From assembly GCA_026129255.1 (NCBI GenBank), contig JAHCIJ010000004.1, positions 1 through 58,709 of the forward strand: a DNA stretch of 58,709 nt, in the 5' to 3' direction. Every line of letters begins with the position of its first letter. Position 1 is the first letter of the stretch. The stretch is from Anaerolineales bacterium. GTDB taxonomy: Bacteria > Chloroflexota > Anaerolineae > Anaerolineales > UBA11579. The notes under the pieces are model-generated. The model did no database searches. It was not told where the DNA came from and saw only the letters and a program-made list of their open reading frames with translations. Of this stretch, positions 1 through 7,943 are shown piece by piece. A program made the translations under genes and the position numbers.

Positions 1-27
1 GTTGCCAAGAGACTTTTCTTTTAACTC

Positions 28-55
28 AAGAGCTTGCCCCACGTGGCAAGCTCTT
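28..55 (+). terminator. Intrinsic terminator of a gene upstream of the window
   Basis: An 11-bp stem (arms 28-38 and 45-55) with a 6-nt loop is followed by a T-rich tail (tttgtgttt). It lies just before the comEC promoter, so it most likely ends a plus-strand gene that lies outside the window. Confidence 0.7.
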
Positions 56-77
56 TGTGTTTAGACAGGCTGCGTCT

Positions 78-83
78 TATAAT
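78..83 (+). promoter_or_regulatory. -10 box of comEC, leaderless type
   Basis: TATAAT ends 8 nt before the GTG start codon at 92. There is no room for a Shine-Dalgarno site, so transcription should begin at or next to the start codon. The -35 region (around 55-61, TTGTGT-like) is weak. Confidence 0.6.
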
Positions 84-91
84 CGCCCAGG

Positions 92-2437
92 GTGGACACC
101 AAAGAGACGCTCACCGCACATCTTTTGCAGCTCCCACTGCTGTGGCTCAGCCTGGCCTTCACGCTCGGCATTGTGCTGGCAAGTCACGTAGCGGCTCTCC
201 CACAAGGCTTGTTGCCCGCAGTGGCCGCCGTGATCGTGCTGGTGTGGCTGGTCACCCGCCGCCGCTTCTCGGCCACGCTTCGCTTTGCCTTGCTCGCTGC
301 GCTCTTCCTGTGCATAGGGATGTTGCGCTATCGGGCCGCACAGCCTGTCTTCACCGCCAACGATCTTGCCTTCCATAACGATAGCCAGCACTATGTGACC
401 CTTGCGGGTACCCTCGCGCGGCCGCCCGTGTACAGAGACACCTATGTGGAACTCTGGGTGGCGGCTACCCGCCTGGCAGATGGCCAAAGCTACACGCCAG
501 TCAGCGGGCTGGTGGTCGCCCGAGCCGATCTTGGCCACCAGTGGGCCTATGGCGAAGGGGTTGAGCTCTACGGCCGGCTGCGCACCCCGACGGACAGTGC
601 CGACTTCGCCTATCGCACCTACTTGGCGCGCCAGGGTGTATACAGCGAGATGCCGTTTGCAAGTGCGGCTCATACCCCGGCGCGCGGCGGCACATGGGCT
701 GGCCATTTGTTGCACTCGCTGCGTACGCGCGGCACGGCCGTGCTGCACCAGCTTTACGCAGACCCGGCCGCCGGGCTGCTTGCCGGCATTCTACTAGGAG
801 ACGAAACAGGCATCAGCGCTCGTCTGAAAGAGGCCTTCAACGATACGGCCACGCGCCACATCGTTGCCATTTCTGGTTTCAACATCAGCATCATTGCTGG
901 GTTGGTGCTCAACCTGGCTTCACGGCGTTTTACGGCGCGCAAAGCGATATGGATCGCTGCCGTCAGCGTGATGGGTTACACCGTCTTGGTCGGTGCCCAG
1001 GCCTCCGTGGTGCGCGCCGCCATCATGGCGCTGGTGGTGCTCGGTTCCCAACTTGCCGGCCGTGATCAGCACAGTTTGAACACGTTGGCCTTCACTGCGG
1101 CCCTGATGGCGCTGGTCAATCCTCTCGTGCTTTGGGATGTAGGGTTTCAGCTTTCCTTCACCGCCACGCTTGGCCTCCTGGTGTTGGCTGAGCCGCTGCA
1201 GCAATGGGCGGCTACTCGCCTCGAAGGGCGGCTTTCGGCCGCGTGGGCACAGCGCCTCAAAGGGCCGCTCACCGAGTATGTCTTGCTCACGCTGGCCGCG
1301 CAGATCTTTACCCTGCCGTTACTGCTCTACCATTTTGGGCGTCTTTCGCTGGTAGCCCTGCCTGCCAACGTATTGATCCTGCCCTTGCAGCCCGCAATTC
1401 TTATCTTTGGCGGCTTATCTCTGTTGCTTGGCGCGCTGCTGCCTGTACTGGGCCAGTTGTTTGCACTTTTGGCCGGGCCATTGGCAGTGCTCACGATCAA
1501 GATCGTGGAGCTATTTGCCAGCCCCAGCTGGGCAGCCTACAACACAGGTCCGTTCAACCTTTACCTGGTATTCGCTTACTACCTTGTGCTGGCAGTGCTC
1601 CTCGTCGCCCCTGTGCGCTCCGCAGTTGGCGCAATTCATGTGCGCCCGGCGGTCCACGCGCTTGTTTTGGCTGCCGCCGCTTTTGGCGTTTGGGGGCTGG
1701 CTGCCTCGGCCGCCCCAGGCCGCTTGCAGCTTACCTTGCTCAATGTTGAAGGTGAAGCCTTACTGCTGCGTACGCCCACTGGGCGCAATGTGCTTATCAA
1801 CGGCGGCCCCAGCGCCGTAGAACTCTCTACCCAGCTCGGGCAGCATTTGCCGCTCTTTGCGCGCGAGATCGATTGGCTGCTTGTCCTGGGGCAACGCCCA
1901 GAGCAGATCAATGGCTTGTTTTCCGGTTTGGATCGGCTCAACGTATCTGGCGTTGCCTGGGCAAATGATTGGCCATCCGCAGACTTTGAGAGCTTGCTGG
2001 CTTCGTTCCATGAATTAGGCTATGAGCCCGTTTCCCTGACCCTGGGCCAGGAGCTCGACCTGGGAGACGGCGCAACCCTGCAAGTGCTCGGCGTCAGCTC
2101 GCGCGGCGCCAGCCTTCTGTTGAGCTGGCACAATTTTCAAGCCCTGCTTCCCTTGGGCGTGGATACCAGCCAGATCGCCTGGCTGCAGGAGCATCCCATC
2201 CCTGACCTGGAGTTGCTATTGTTGGCGGATGCTGGCTATCGCCCGCTCAATCCTCCTGCCTGGCTGGAAGCGATGGATGCTGATCTCTATTGGCTGAGCG
2301 CTGATGGGGAGATTGCCAGTGAGCTGCAGCCTGTATTTGCTGAGCGTGTGCTTCTGCCAGCAAGCACGCTGGGATGGCTTCAGGTCGAGACCGATGGCTA
2401 CACCATGTGGGTGAGCAGCCAGCACAGCTGGCCTTAG
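92..2437 (+). CDS. comEC: ComEC/Rec2-family DNA uptake channel protein
   Basis: Polytopic inner-membrane protein expected to carry single-stranded DNA into the cytoplasm during transformation. The 781 residues follow the family order: N-terminal membrane segments with a DUF4131-like region (about 1-190), the hydrophobic Competence core (about 210-540, with the stretch ATRHIVAISGFNISII), and a C-terminal metallo-beta-lactamase-like region (about 545-781). That last region looks degenerate. The usual D-x-G-Q-G-D start reads LNVEGEA, LIDGG reads LINGG, and the HxHxDH metal motif is replaced by GQRPEQINGL. The start is GTG at 92, right after a TATAAT box. A ComEA-like gene lies 40 kb away at 42283. 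The family call is firm; loss of nuclease activity is inference. Confidence 0.93.
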   Translation: MDTKETLTAHLLQLPLLWLSLAFTLGIVLASHVAALPQGLLPAVAAVIVLVWLVTRRRFSATLRFALLAALFLCIGMLRYRAAQPVFTANDLAFHNDSQHYVTLAGTLARPPVYRDTYVELWVAATRLADGQSYTPVSGLVVARADLGHQWAYGEGVELYGRLRTPTDSADFAYRTYLARQGVYSEMPFASAAHTPARGGTWAGHLLHSLRTRGTAVLHQLYADPAAGLLAGILLGDETGISARLKEAFNDTATRHIVAISGFNISIIAGLVLNLASRRFTARKAIWIAAVSVMGYTVLVGAQASVVRAAIMALVVLGSQLAGRDQHSLNTLAFTAALMALVNPLVLWDVGFQLSFTATLGLLVLAEPLQQWAATRLEGRLSAAWAQRLKGPLTEYVLLTLAAQIFTLPLLLYHFGRLSLVALPANVLILPLQPAILIFGGLSLLLGALLPVLGQLFALLAGPLAVLTIKIVELFASPSWAAYNTGPFNLYLVFAYYLVLAVLLVAPVRSAVGAIHVRPAVHALVLAAAAFGVWGLAASAAPGRLQLTLLNVEGEALLLRTPTGRNVLINGGPSAVELSTQLGQHLPLFAREIDWLLVLGQRPEQINGLFSGLDRLNVSGVAWANDWPSADFESLLASFHELGYEPVSLTLGQELDLGDGATLQVLGVSSRGASLLLSWHNFQALLPLGVDTSQIAWLQEHPIPDLELLLLADAGYRPLNPPAWLEAMDADLYWLSADGEIASELQPVFAERVLLPASTLGWLQVETDGYTMWVSSQHSWP

Positions 2438-2505
2438 GGTTTGTCAGACCTGGGGCTCTCATACAACCCTAAACCCGCGTCTCTCTTATCGCTTATGCGT
2501 TCCGC

Positions 2506-2511
2506 TATAAT
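2506..2511 (+). promoter_or_regulatory. -10 box of the DM13 gene, leaderless type
   Basis: TATAAT lies 9 nt before the ATG at 2521, with no Shine-Dalgarno site between. Confidence 0.6.
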
Positions 2512-2520
2512 CCGCGCTCT

Positions 2521-3096
2521 ATGTTTAAAAAGCCCGAAGTGCGCTTAGCCGTGCTGGGACTTGCCTTGGTTGGCTCTTCTTTGGTGTGGTATCTGATCTC
2601 GCCACTGTTCACCAGCCGGGAGGCCTACGCCTTCTTCCCGACCCTGGCGGTCATGGCCAGCCCCACGCCGCGCCCGGCCACCGCCACTCTGCTGCCCAGC
2701 GAAACTCCCGTGGCGCAAGAAGAGCCAACTGGGCTGGTAGCCACCGGTGATTTTGTTGCAGTGGCCTACTCAGGCAGCGGCAGTGCAGAAGTCTACGCAC
2801 TCGATACAGGCGCACGTGTACTCAGCTTTGAAGGGTTCAGTGTAGAGCCCGGCCCGGAGTTGCACGTGCTGCTGAGCACGGCGCAGGCCGCCGACGCGCT
2901 TACCGAGCAGGATCTGCGCGACAGTGTGGACCTGGGTCTGCTGTTGGCCACCGAGGGCGAGCAGCACTATGAGCTGCCCGGCGATATTGAGCTAAGCCAG
3001 TACAGCCTGATCCTGATCTGGTGCGAACCAGAGCAAACTCTCTACATCGCAGCCTCGCTGCAGCCTGTTACCGAAGCACCATCCCCAGACGCTTAA
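2521..3096 (+). CDS. Membrane-anchored DM13-domain protein
   Basis: A 191-residue protein with one N-terminal transmembrane anchor (about 9-30), a Pro/Thr-rich spacer (about 45-75) and a DM13 domain (about 78-182). DM13 is a small extracytoplasmic beta domain proposed in the literature to take part in redox or hydroxylation chemistry. Visible signatures are GDFVAVAYSGSGSAEVY, a GPELHVLLS strand, a YELPGDIELSQYS stretch and the single Cys in IWCEPE, which matches the conserved DM13 cysteine. Its stop overlaps the convergent aldo/keto reductase by 4 bp. It has its own leaderless promoter. The partner and substrate are unknown. Confidence 0.8.
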   Translation: MFKKPEVRLAVLGLALVGSSLVWYLISPLFTSREAYAFFPTLAVMASPTPRPATATLLPSETPVAQEEPTGLVATGDFVAVAYSGSGSAEVYALDTGARVLSFEGFSVEPGPELHVLLSTAQAADALTEQDLRDSVDLGLLLATEGEQHYELPGDIELSQYSLILIWCEPEQTLYIAASLQPVTEAPSPDA

Positions 3097-4064
3097 TCTG
3101 ACCAGGGAGCCACTTTGCGGTCCCAGCGGTGCGCCTTGAGCTGCTCCAGCAGCTCGGCGGGCAGTGCCGCGCCATCGCTCAGCGCGATGTTTTGCTCCAC
3201 ATGCGCCAGCTTGCGCATGCCCGGGATCGCGGTGCTCACCGCCGGGTGGGCCAGCACGAAACGCAGCGCCATCTCCGGCAGTGACATGCCGTCTGGCAGC
3301 AGCGCTTTCAGCGCCTCGGCGCGTTCCACCGTGGGCTTGAGGTTCTCCGGCCCAAAGTAATGGGCGCGCCAGTCATCCTCTGGGAATTTTGTATCCAGTG
3401 TCAGTTTGCCGCTTAGACCGCCTTCGTCAAGCGGCACGCGGGCCAGCACGCCCACACCCATCTCCTGGCACAGGGGAAACAGCTGGTCTTCTGGAGCCTG
3501 GTCAAAGATGTTGTAGATCACCTGCACAGCATCCACGGCCCCGGTGCGGATGGCTTTCAGGCCATTCCAGGGTTCCCAGCGGTTGAGGCTCAACCCAAAG
3601 AGCTTGATCAGCCCTTCTTCTTTCAAACGCTGCGCCGCCTCGATCCACTCAGGGTCATCTGCCCAGCTATCGTCCCACACATGCAGTTGCTGCAAATGCA
3701 GGCTGTCTGTCCCCAGGTTTTCGAGGCTACGCTTGGTGAGATCGATAATGTGTTGCGCAGGGAAGGCCGCCTGCAGCTTGTCGGCCGGGTCAGCTGGCCA
3801 CTTCCCATTTTTGGGCGGCACTTTCGTGGCCACGATGATCTCGGCCTGGGGATGATTGCGGATCAGCTGCCCCAGCAGCCGCTCGCTGTGGCCGGAGCCG
3901 TAGGCCCAGGCGGTGTCATAAAAATTACAGCCCAGTTCCAGCGAACGCTCCAGCGCTGCCATCGATTGCTTGTCGTCAGCGTCAGACCAGCCGCCCATGC
4001 CCCACAGGCCGTGGCCCATCTCGCTTACCTGCAGATCGTGCTTTCCAAATTGTCTATATTGCAT
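3093..4064 (-). CDS. Aldo/keto reductase family oxidoreductase
   Basis: Predicted cytosolic NADPH-dependent reductase of aldehydes or ketones, 323 residues, (beta/alpha)8 barrel. The catalytic tetrad can be traced: Asp and Tyr in NFYDTAWAYGSGHSERLLG, Lys in VATKVPP, His in LQQLHVWDD. The ATG at 4064 is preferred over an upstream one at 4121 because an AAAGGA Shine-Dalgarno sits 9 nt before it and the family motif MQYRQFGKHDLQVSEMG begins there. The upstream extension would also run through a terminator hairpin. The physiological substrate cannot be read from the sequence. Confidence 0.92.
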   Translation of the reverse strand: MQYRQFGKHDLQVSEMGHGLWGMGGWSDADDKQSMAALERSLELGCNFYDTAWAYGSGHSERLLGQLIRNHPQAEIIVATKVPPKNGKWPADPADKLQAAFPAQHIIDLTKRSLENLGTDSLHLQQLHVWDDSWADDPEWIEAAQRLKEEGLIKLFGLSLNRWEPWNGLKAIRTGAVDAVQVIYNIFDQAPEDQLFPLCQEMGVGVLARVPLDEGGLSGKLTLDTKFPEDDWRAHYFGPENLKPTVERAEALKALLPDGMSLPEMALRFVLAHPAVSTAIPGMRKLAHVEQNIALSDGAALPAELLEQLKAHRWDRKVAPWSD

Positions 4065-4103
4065 GGCGCTTGATCCTTTCCGGCTAAGTATAACGTTGCC
4101 TAT

Positions 4104-4139
4104 ACACAACAACGCCGGCATACGCCGGCGCTGTTGTGT
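4104..4139 (-). terminator. Intrinsic terminator downstream of the GNAT gene
   Basis: A 16-bp stem with one wobble pair (arms 4104-4119 and 4124-4139) and a 4-nt loop lies between the GNAT stop and the reductase start. The minus-strand 3' side is G/T-rich rather than a pure T run, so termination efficiency is uncertain. Confidence 0.55.
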
Positions 4140-4163
4140 TGGTTCTGCTTGTTTGCTTCGTCT

Positions 4164-5177
4164 TTAGCTCTGTACTTCGGTGGTCATCAACTCCTTTCCG
4201 GGGCGTAGTTCCAATTCATAGCGCTTGTGGCGGCGCACTACTTGCATGCCCGCCCGCTCATACAGACGCACGGCGCCGGTGAGGCTGCTGGCATCCACGT
4301 CCAGCTCGGCGCGCAGCCAGCCACGTTGGTAAAACTCACCAAAGCTGTGCAGCAACAGGGCCAAGCCCAGGCCGTGCTTGCGCCAGGGGCGCCGCACCCC
4401 AAGGATGTTGACCCAGCCCAAGTGCCCATCGCCGTGCGGCTTTTTGCGGCCGACGAGGTAACCGGCAACTTCGTCGCCAGCCACCGCAATGAACCACAGG
4501 TCTTTGTCGAACTCGGCGCTCTCTACCATCAAGTGGCGGAAGCGCTTGAGCCCGCTCTCGAAATCCTCGTCCACATGGCCGAAGTGGTCCGAGAAGGCTT
4601 CATCGTGGGCCTTATATACGGCCGCCAGGTCGCGCTCTACATCAAACGGGCGCAGATGCACGCCTTCAGGCCACGTGGGCGCAGGCGGCGTGCCGTCAAA
4701 GTCCACACCCATTTCGAACAGGTGCCGGGTGGCCTTGAACCCGCGTGCCTCCAGCAGCGCATCCTGCCCGGGGATGTCTGCCAGGCCATGCATGCCGATC
4801 GCCACGCGCAACTCGCTCGGCACGCGGTCGAGGGCTGCTTTGCAGCGCTCGATCGCCCAGTCCACCAGCATGCCGTGCGGCGGTGTGCCGATCAGCGCGG
4901 GCAGCACCCGCTGGAAGATGTACGGGTTTACCGGCACTTCATTCCATGCCAGCGCTTCGGTATGGCCCACGATCTCACCCTCGGGTGAAACCAGCACGCG
5001 CGTGTCCTTGGTGAGGTCGATCCCCGGCGTCTGCCAAAATTCAAGCATTTCTTCGGGTGTCTCCTCATCGATCCCCGAAAACTCTTGAGAGACGCTGTTG
5101 ATCACACGCGTGATCGCAACCGCATCTTCAGTGGTCGCTGGGCGTAATGAAAAACCTTCAAACTCATGTGTAGCCAT
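4164..5177 (-). CDS. Tandem GNAT-family N-acetyltransferase
   Basis: A 337-residue protein with two GNAT folds in series (about 8-160 and 175-325), the layout of mycothiol synthase-like and some aminoglycoside acetyltransferases. The C-terminal half carries the acetyl-CoA loop region (GWVNILGVRRPWRKHGLGLALLL) and the usual ending VRLYERAGMQVVRRHKRYEL. The N-terminal half (LRPATTEDAVAITRVIN) is probably structural. The substrate is unknown. The start at 5177 has a strong AGGAG site 6 nt upstream. The gene sits behind a 33-codon ORF and two tandem terminator hairpins (5208-5266), suggesting control by premature termination. Confidence 0.85.
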   Translation of the reverse strand: MATHEFEGFSLRPATTEDAVAITRVINSVSQEFSGIDEETPEEMLEFWQTPGIDLTKDTRVLVSPEGEIVGHTEALAWNEVPVNPYIFQRVLPALIGTPPHGMLVDWAIERCKAALDRVPSELRVAIGMHGLADIPGQDALLEARGFKATRHLFEMGVDFDGTPPAPTWPEGVHLRPFDVERDLAAVYKAHDEAFSDHFGHVDEDFESGLKRFRHLMVESAEFDKDLWFIAVAGDEVAGYLVGRKKPHGDGHLGWVNILGVRRPWRKHGLGLALLLHSFGEFYQRGWLRAELDVDASSLTGAVRLYERAGMQVVRRHKRYELELRPGKELMTTEVQS

Positions 5178-5207
5178 TTTTTCTCCTGGATAAGATCAAA
5201 ATAAAAA

Positions 5208-5227
5208 ACCGCAGGGCGGCCTGCGGT
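5208..5227 (-). terminator. Second tandem terminator before the GNAT gene (hairpin 3:4)
   Basis: A perfect 8-bp stem (arms 5220-5227 and 5208-5215 in minus order) with a 4-nt loop is followed on the minus strand by six T residues and ATTTT. It ends about 30 nt before the GNAT start codon. Its 5' arm is complementary to the 3' arm of the first hairpin. Confidence 0.75.
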
Positions 5228-5239
5228 CTTAAACAAAAA

Positions 5240-5266
5240 GGCCGCAGGGCTGTGCGCCGTGCGGCC
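5240..5266 (-). terminator. First tandem terminator after the 33-codon ORF (hairpin 1:2)
   Basis: A 7-bp GC-rich stem (5260-5266 with 5240-5246), one C.C mismatch and three more pairs inside, followed on the minus strand by CTTTTTGTTT. It lies 23 nt after the stop of the short ORF. A 7-nt stretch of its 3' arm can instead pair with the next hairpin. Confidence 0.75.
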
Positions 5267-5289
5267 GTTCACCGAAAAAGAATTCTCTT

Positions 5290-5391
5290 CTACTGGTTAG
5301 GAACAGACGCACTACGCCAAGGCAGATCAAAGCCACCGGCTTTCAATGCCGGGGACTGCTTGGGGTCAATGGGCGTGAAGAGAAACTTCAT
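5290..5391 (-). CDS. 33-residue short ORF, candidate leader peptide
   Basis: An ATG at 5391 opens a 33-codon ORF ending in TAG at 5290. It begins MKFLFTPIDPKQ and ends with WRSASVPNQ. Three signals support translation: a well-formed promoter (TTGACG, 18 nt, TACACT), an AGGA Shine-Dalgarno 7 nt before the ATG, and a terminator hairpin 23 nt after the stop. I recognise no family, signal peptide or run of one amino acid. Being followed by two competing terminators and then the GNAT gene, it could be a ribosome-sensing leader; a free-standing small protein is the alternative. Confidence 0.5.
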   Translation of the reverse strand: MKFLFTPIDPKQSPALKAGGFDLPWRSASVPNQ

Positions 5392-5409
5392 GTTCGTCCT
5401 AACCCGTTG

Positions 5410-5439
5410 AGTGTACACCAGCTTTGATTTTTGCGTCAA
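5410..5439 (-). promoter_or_regulatory. Sigma-70-type promoter of the 33-codon ORF and GNAT gene
   Basis: On the minus strand, TTGACG (5434-5439) and TACACT (5410-5415) are separated by 18 nt, with a TG two bases before the -10. It faces away from the -10 of the membrane protein gene at 5456, so the two promoters are divergent within about 50 bp. Confidence 0.65.
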
Positions 5440-5455
5440 GTGCTTTTTTGCGCTA

Positions 5456-5461
5456 TATAAT
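5456..5461 (+). promoter_or_regulatory. -10 box of the small membrane protein gene, leaderless type
   Basis: TATAAT lies 7 nt before the ATG at 5469, with no Shine-Dalgarno site between. Confidence 0.65.
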
Positions 5462-5468
5462 CCTCACG

Positions 5469-5879
5469 ATGAACAAAGCAGGCACACCCTCGCCATTTGC
5501 CTTTTTGCCGATCACGTTGCTGTTGTTGGTTCTGGGCTGGGGTGGGTTGCTGGTGCTCATCAGCTCCACTCAACCTACATTGTTCCCTCGCTGGTGGTTC
5601 TTCTTCCTTGTTGTGGTGGCCTTTACCGGGCTGGGGCTGCCAGTGGCTTCGTTTGTGAATTACCGCTTCCCAAGTGACCCGCCGGCTCGAGCTACGGTGA
5701 TCGTGCGCCAGGGGCTTTGGCTCGGCGTATATGCTTCCAGCCTGGCCTGGCTGCAGTATGGCCAGGTGCTCACCCCGGCGCTGATGTTGGTGCTGGGTGT
5801 GGCATTCTTTGCGATCGAATGGTTTCTGCGGCTACGTGAGCGCAGCCGTTGGCAGCATATCTCGGATGAGGATATATAA
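5469..5879 (+). CDS. Small integral membrane protein of unknown function
   Basis: A 136-residue hydrophobic protein with probably four transmembrane segments (about 10-32, 41-63, 80-98, 101-121) and a short charged cytoplasmic tail ending in ISDEDI. I do not recognise a family. The ATG at 5469 is preferred over one at 5424 because the upstream stretch overlaps the promoter and is not hydrophobic. The gene ends 8 nt before the squalene/phytoene synthase-like gene, and the -10 box of that gene lies inside its last codons. A link to isoprenoid metabolism is possible from position only. Confidence 0.7.
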   Translation: MNKAGTPSPFAFLPITLLLLVLGWGGLLVLISSTQPTLFPRWWFFFLVVVAFTGLGLPVASFVNYRFPSDPPARATVIVRQGLWLGVYASSLAWLQYGQVLTPALMLVLGVAFFAIEWFLRLRERSRWQHISDEDI

Positions 5880-5880
5880 T
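5875..5880 (+). promoter_or_regulatory. -10 box of the squalene/phytoene synthase-like gene, leaderless type
   Basis: TATAAT overlaps the end of the preceding gene and lies 7 nt before the GTG start at 5888, the same spacing as the promoter at 5456. Confidence 0.6.
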
Positions 5881-5887
5881 CTAGCCA

Positions 5888-6724
5888 GTGACCCAACATA
5901 GCGCTTTGCAAGTTTTAGAGCAAACCAGCCGAACTTTTTACCTTCCCATTGTTAGGCTGCCCAATGGCCTGCAGGAAGCGGTAGCCGCTGGTTACCTGTG
6001 TATGCGCGCCATTGATGAAATCGAAGATCATCCCACGTTGCCCTCCGAGGTCAAGGCGCGGTTACTGCAGGAGATTTGTCTGATCCTGGACTCGCAGACC
6101 TCAGTTGAGCGTTTTGACCACCAGCGCTTTCACTCGCTCTTTGCCCCTCATCAGGACCAACTGCCCGAAGTCACGCTGCGCCTCTCCGAATGGTGCTGCT
6201 ACGCGCCGGCCTTCATCGCCCCGCGCGTCTGGGAGGCTACCTCGGCCATGGCTGGCCGCATGCGAGACTGGGTGCTGAATGGTTTCACCGTGCGCTCCCA
6301 GGCGGATCTGGACCGCTACACCTACAGCGTGGCCGGCGCCGTGGGCCTGCTGTTGTGTGACCTGTGGGCCTGGTTCGAGCACGTACAGATCCACCGCAGC
6401 CTGGCGATCCAATTTGGCCGCGCCTTGCAATCAGTCAACATCTTGCGCAACCGCAAAGAAGATCTGCAACGCGGTGTGGATTTTTACCCGCAAGACTGGG
6501 GCGATGCAGAGATGCAAAGCTACGCGCGCCGCAACCTGAGCGATTTTGATGCTTACATGCAAGAGCTGGCCGCCAACACCTTCTGCGATTTTGTGAACAT
6601 TCCACGTGCCCTTGCGCACGCCACGCTGGAAGCCCTGGCCGAGGGCAGAGAGAAACTCTCCCGCGGCGATGTGCTCAAGATCCTGCAGGCGCTCGAAGCA
6701 CAAAACTCCACAGGCTCAGCTTGA
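5888..6724 (+). CDS. Squalene/phytoene synthase family protein
   Basis: A 278-residue trans-isoprenyl head-to-head condensing enzyme family member. These enzymes join two prenyl diphosphates (farnesyl or geranylgeranyl) into squalene- or phytoene-type products. Visible are the N-terminal SRTFYLPI motif, a first Asp-rich motif (AIDEIEDHP), YTYSVAGAVGLL in the middle and a second motif NILRNRKEDLQRGVDFYP. In the second motif the first Asp of the usual R-D-x-x-E-D is Asn, which may alter metal binding. The start is GTG at 5888. The next gene is a geranylgeranyl-reductase-like flavoprotein, so both probably act on prenyl lipids. The exact product cannot be called. Confidence 0.85.
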   Translation: MTQHSALQVLEQTSRTFYLPIVRLPNGLQEAVAAGYLCMRAIDEIEDHPTLPSEVKARLLQEICLILDSQTSVERFDHQRFHSLFAPHQDQLPEVTLRLSEWCCYAPAFIAPRVWEATSAMAGRMRDWVLNGFTVRSQADLDRYTYSVAGAVGLLLCDLWAWFEHVQIHRSLAIQFGRALQSVNILRNRKEDLQRGVDFYPQDWGDAEMQSYARRNLSDFDAYMQELAANTFCDFVNIPRALAHATLEALAEGREKLSRGDVLKILQALEAQNSTGSA

Positions 6725-6730
6725 AGCTGA

Positions 6731-7942
6731 ATGCACACAACAGTTTTTGACGTTGCAGTTATTGGCGCGGGGCCGGGTGGCTCCGCGGCTGCGTATTATC
6801 TGGCACGCCAGGGCAAAAAGGTTCTCTTGATGGATAAGGCCAGCTTCCCGCGTGACAAGACCTGTGGCGATGGCCTCACTCCGCGCGCGCTGGATGTGCT
6901 CGATGATATGGGCATTCTGGCCCAGGCCGAGGCGGCCGGTTACCGGGTCAATGGCCTCTCTGTGTTTGCCAAGCGCGGCGCTGTGTTGCAATCAACGATC
7001 CCCAAGCATCCCTCCTTGCATGACTATCTGCTGGTCGTGCCACGCCTCAGGCTCGATGATATTGTTCGCCGCAAGGCGCTGGAACAGGGCGTGACCTTTC
7101 AGGGCGATACGCGCGTCACCGGTCTGACCCCACATGCAGATGGCGTCGATATCCATGTGCAGGCCAGCGGGGGCCCCGACACGTACCGCGCGCAGATGGC
7201 CGTTGTGGCCGCCGGCGCCAATATGAGCTTCTTGCGCGAGATCGGCATATTGCGGCACACGCCACGTCCCATCGTTGCCGTGCGTGCTTACTACGAAGGC
7301 TTGCAAGGGCTGGGCGATCACATCCAGGCACATTTTGAACAGGTGCCCATGCCGGGCTATGGCTGGGTCTTCCCCACCGGGAAAGATTCGGCCAATATTG
7401 GGCTGGGCATGTGGCGAGACCAGGCCAGCGCTCCGGAGTCGCTGCGCGCCGCGCTGGCGCATTTCCTCCAGGCGCCGCGTATGCAAGCGCTGCTGCAAAA
7501 TGCCACGCAGGTGGGCGCGGTCAAGAGCTATCCCCTGCGCATCGATTTCACTACCGCACCCACCTTTGGCGAGCGCGTGCTGCTGGTGGGTGAGAGCGCC
7601 GGGCTGGTCAGCCCGCTCACGGGGGAGGGCATCGACTTTGCCCTGGAAACGGGCAAGCTGGCGGCCGAATTCCTGCACGGTGTCTTCGCGCACGGCGACT
7701 TCAGCCGCGCTGTCTTGGCTGGCTACGACCGTTTGCTGCGCAGCCACTTCCAGAGCATGTTCACCTTCTTGGGCTATCTGCGCAAGGTGTACGTCAACCC
7801 TTTGCTGATGGACCGCATCATCCGCCTGTGTGAGCGCATACCCGATGTGCGCCATTTGTTTGTTAGCATTCTTCTGAGCCAACAGCACCCCGCCGCGTTG
7901 CTGCGCCCGGGGATCTTGCGGAAAGTATTGATAGGAGTTTAG
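6731..7942 (+). CDS. Geranylgeranyl reductase family FAD-dependent oxidoreductase
   Basis: A 403-residue flavoprotein with an N-terminal Rossmann dinucleotide fold (VIGAGPGGSAAAYYLA), the family signature KTCGDGLTPRAL at about 40-51, and the second FAD motif VLLVGESAGLVSPLTGEGIDFAL at about 278-300. Members saturate the prenyl chains of archaeal-type lipids, quinones or chlorophyll side chains, or act as related hydroxylases and halogenases. It starts 6 nt after the squalene/phytoene synthase-like gene and is followed after 1 nt by the M24 peptidase, suggesting one transcript. Reduction of menaquinone or another prenyl lipid is the likeliest role. Confidence 0.87.
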   Translation: MHTTVFDVAVIGAGPGGSAAAYYLARQGKKVLLMDKASFPRDKTCGDGLTPRALDVLDDMGILAQAEAAGYRVNGLSVFAKRGAVLQSTIPKHPSLHDYLLVVPRLRLDDIVRRKALEQGVTFQGDTRVTGLTPHADGVDIHVQASGGPDTYRAQMAVVAAGANMSFLREIGILRHTPRPIVAVRAYYEGLQGLGDHIQAHFEQVPMPGYGWVFPTGKDSANIGLGMWRDQASAPESLRAALAHFLQAPRMQALLQNATQVGAVKSYPLRIDFTTAPTFGERVLLVGESAGLVSPLTGEGIDFALETGKLAAEFLHGVFAHGDFSRAVLAGYDRLLRSHFQSMFTFLGYLRKVYVNPLLMDRIIRLCERIPDVRHLFVSILLSQQHPAALLRPGILRKVLIGV

Positions 7943-7943
7943 G

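Noticed and set aside
4227..4988. A 253-codon plus-strand ORF inside the GNAT gene
   Set aside because: Typical GC-rich shadow frame; codon use and family motifs belong to the minus-strand gene.
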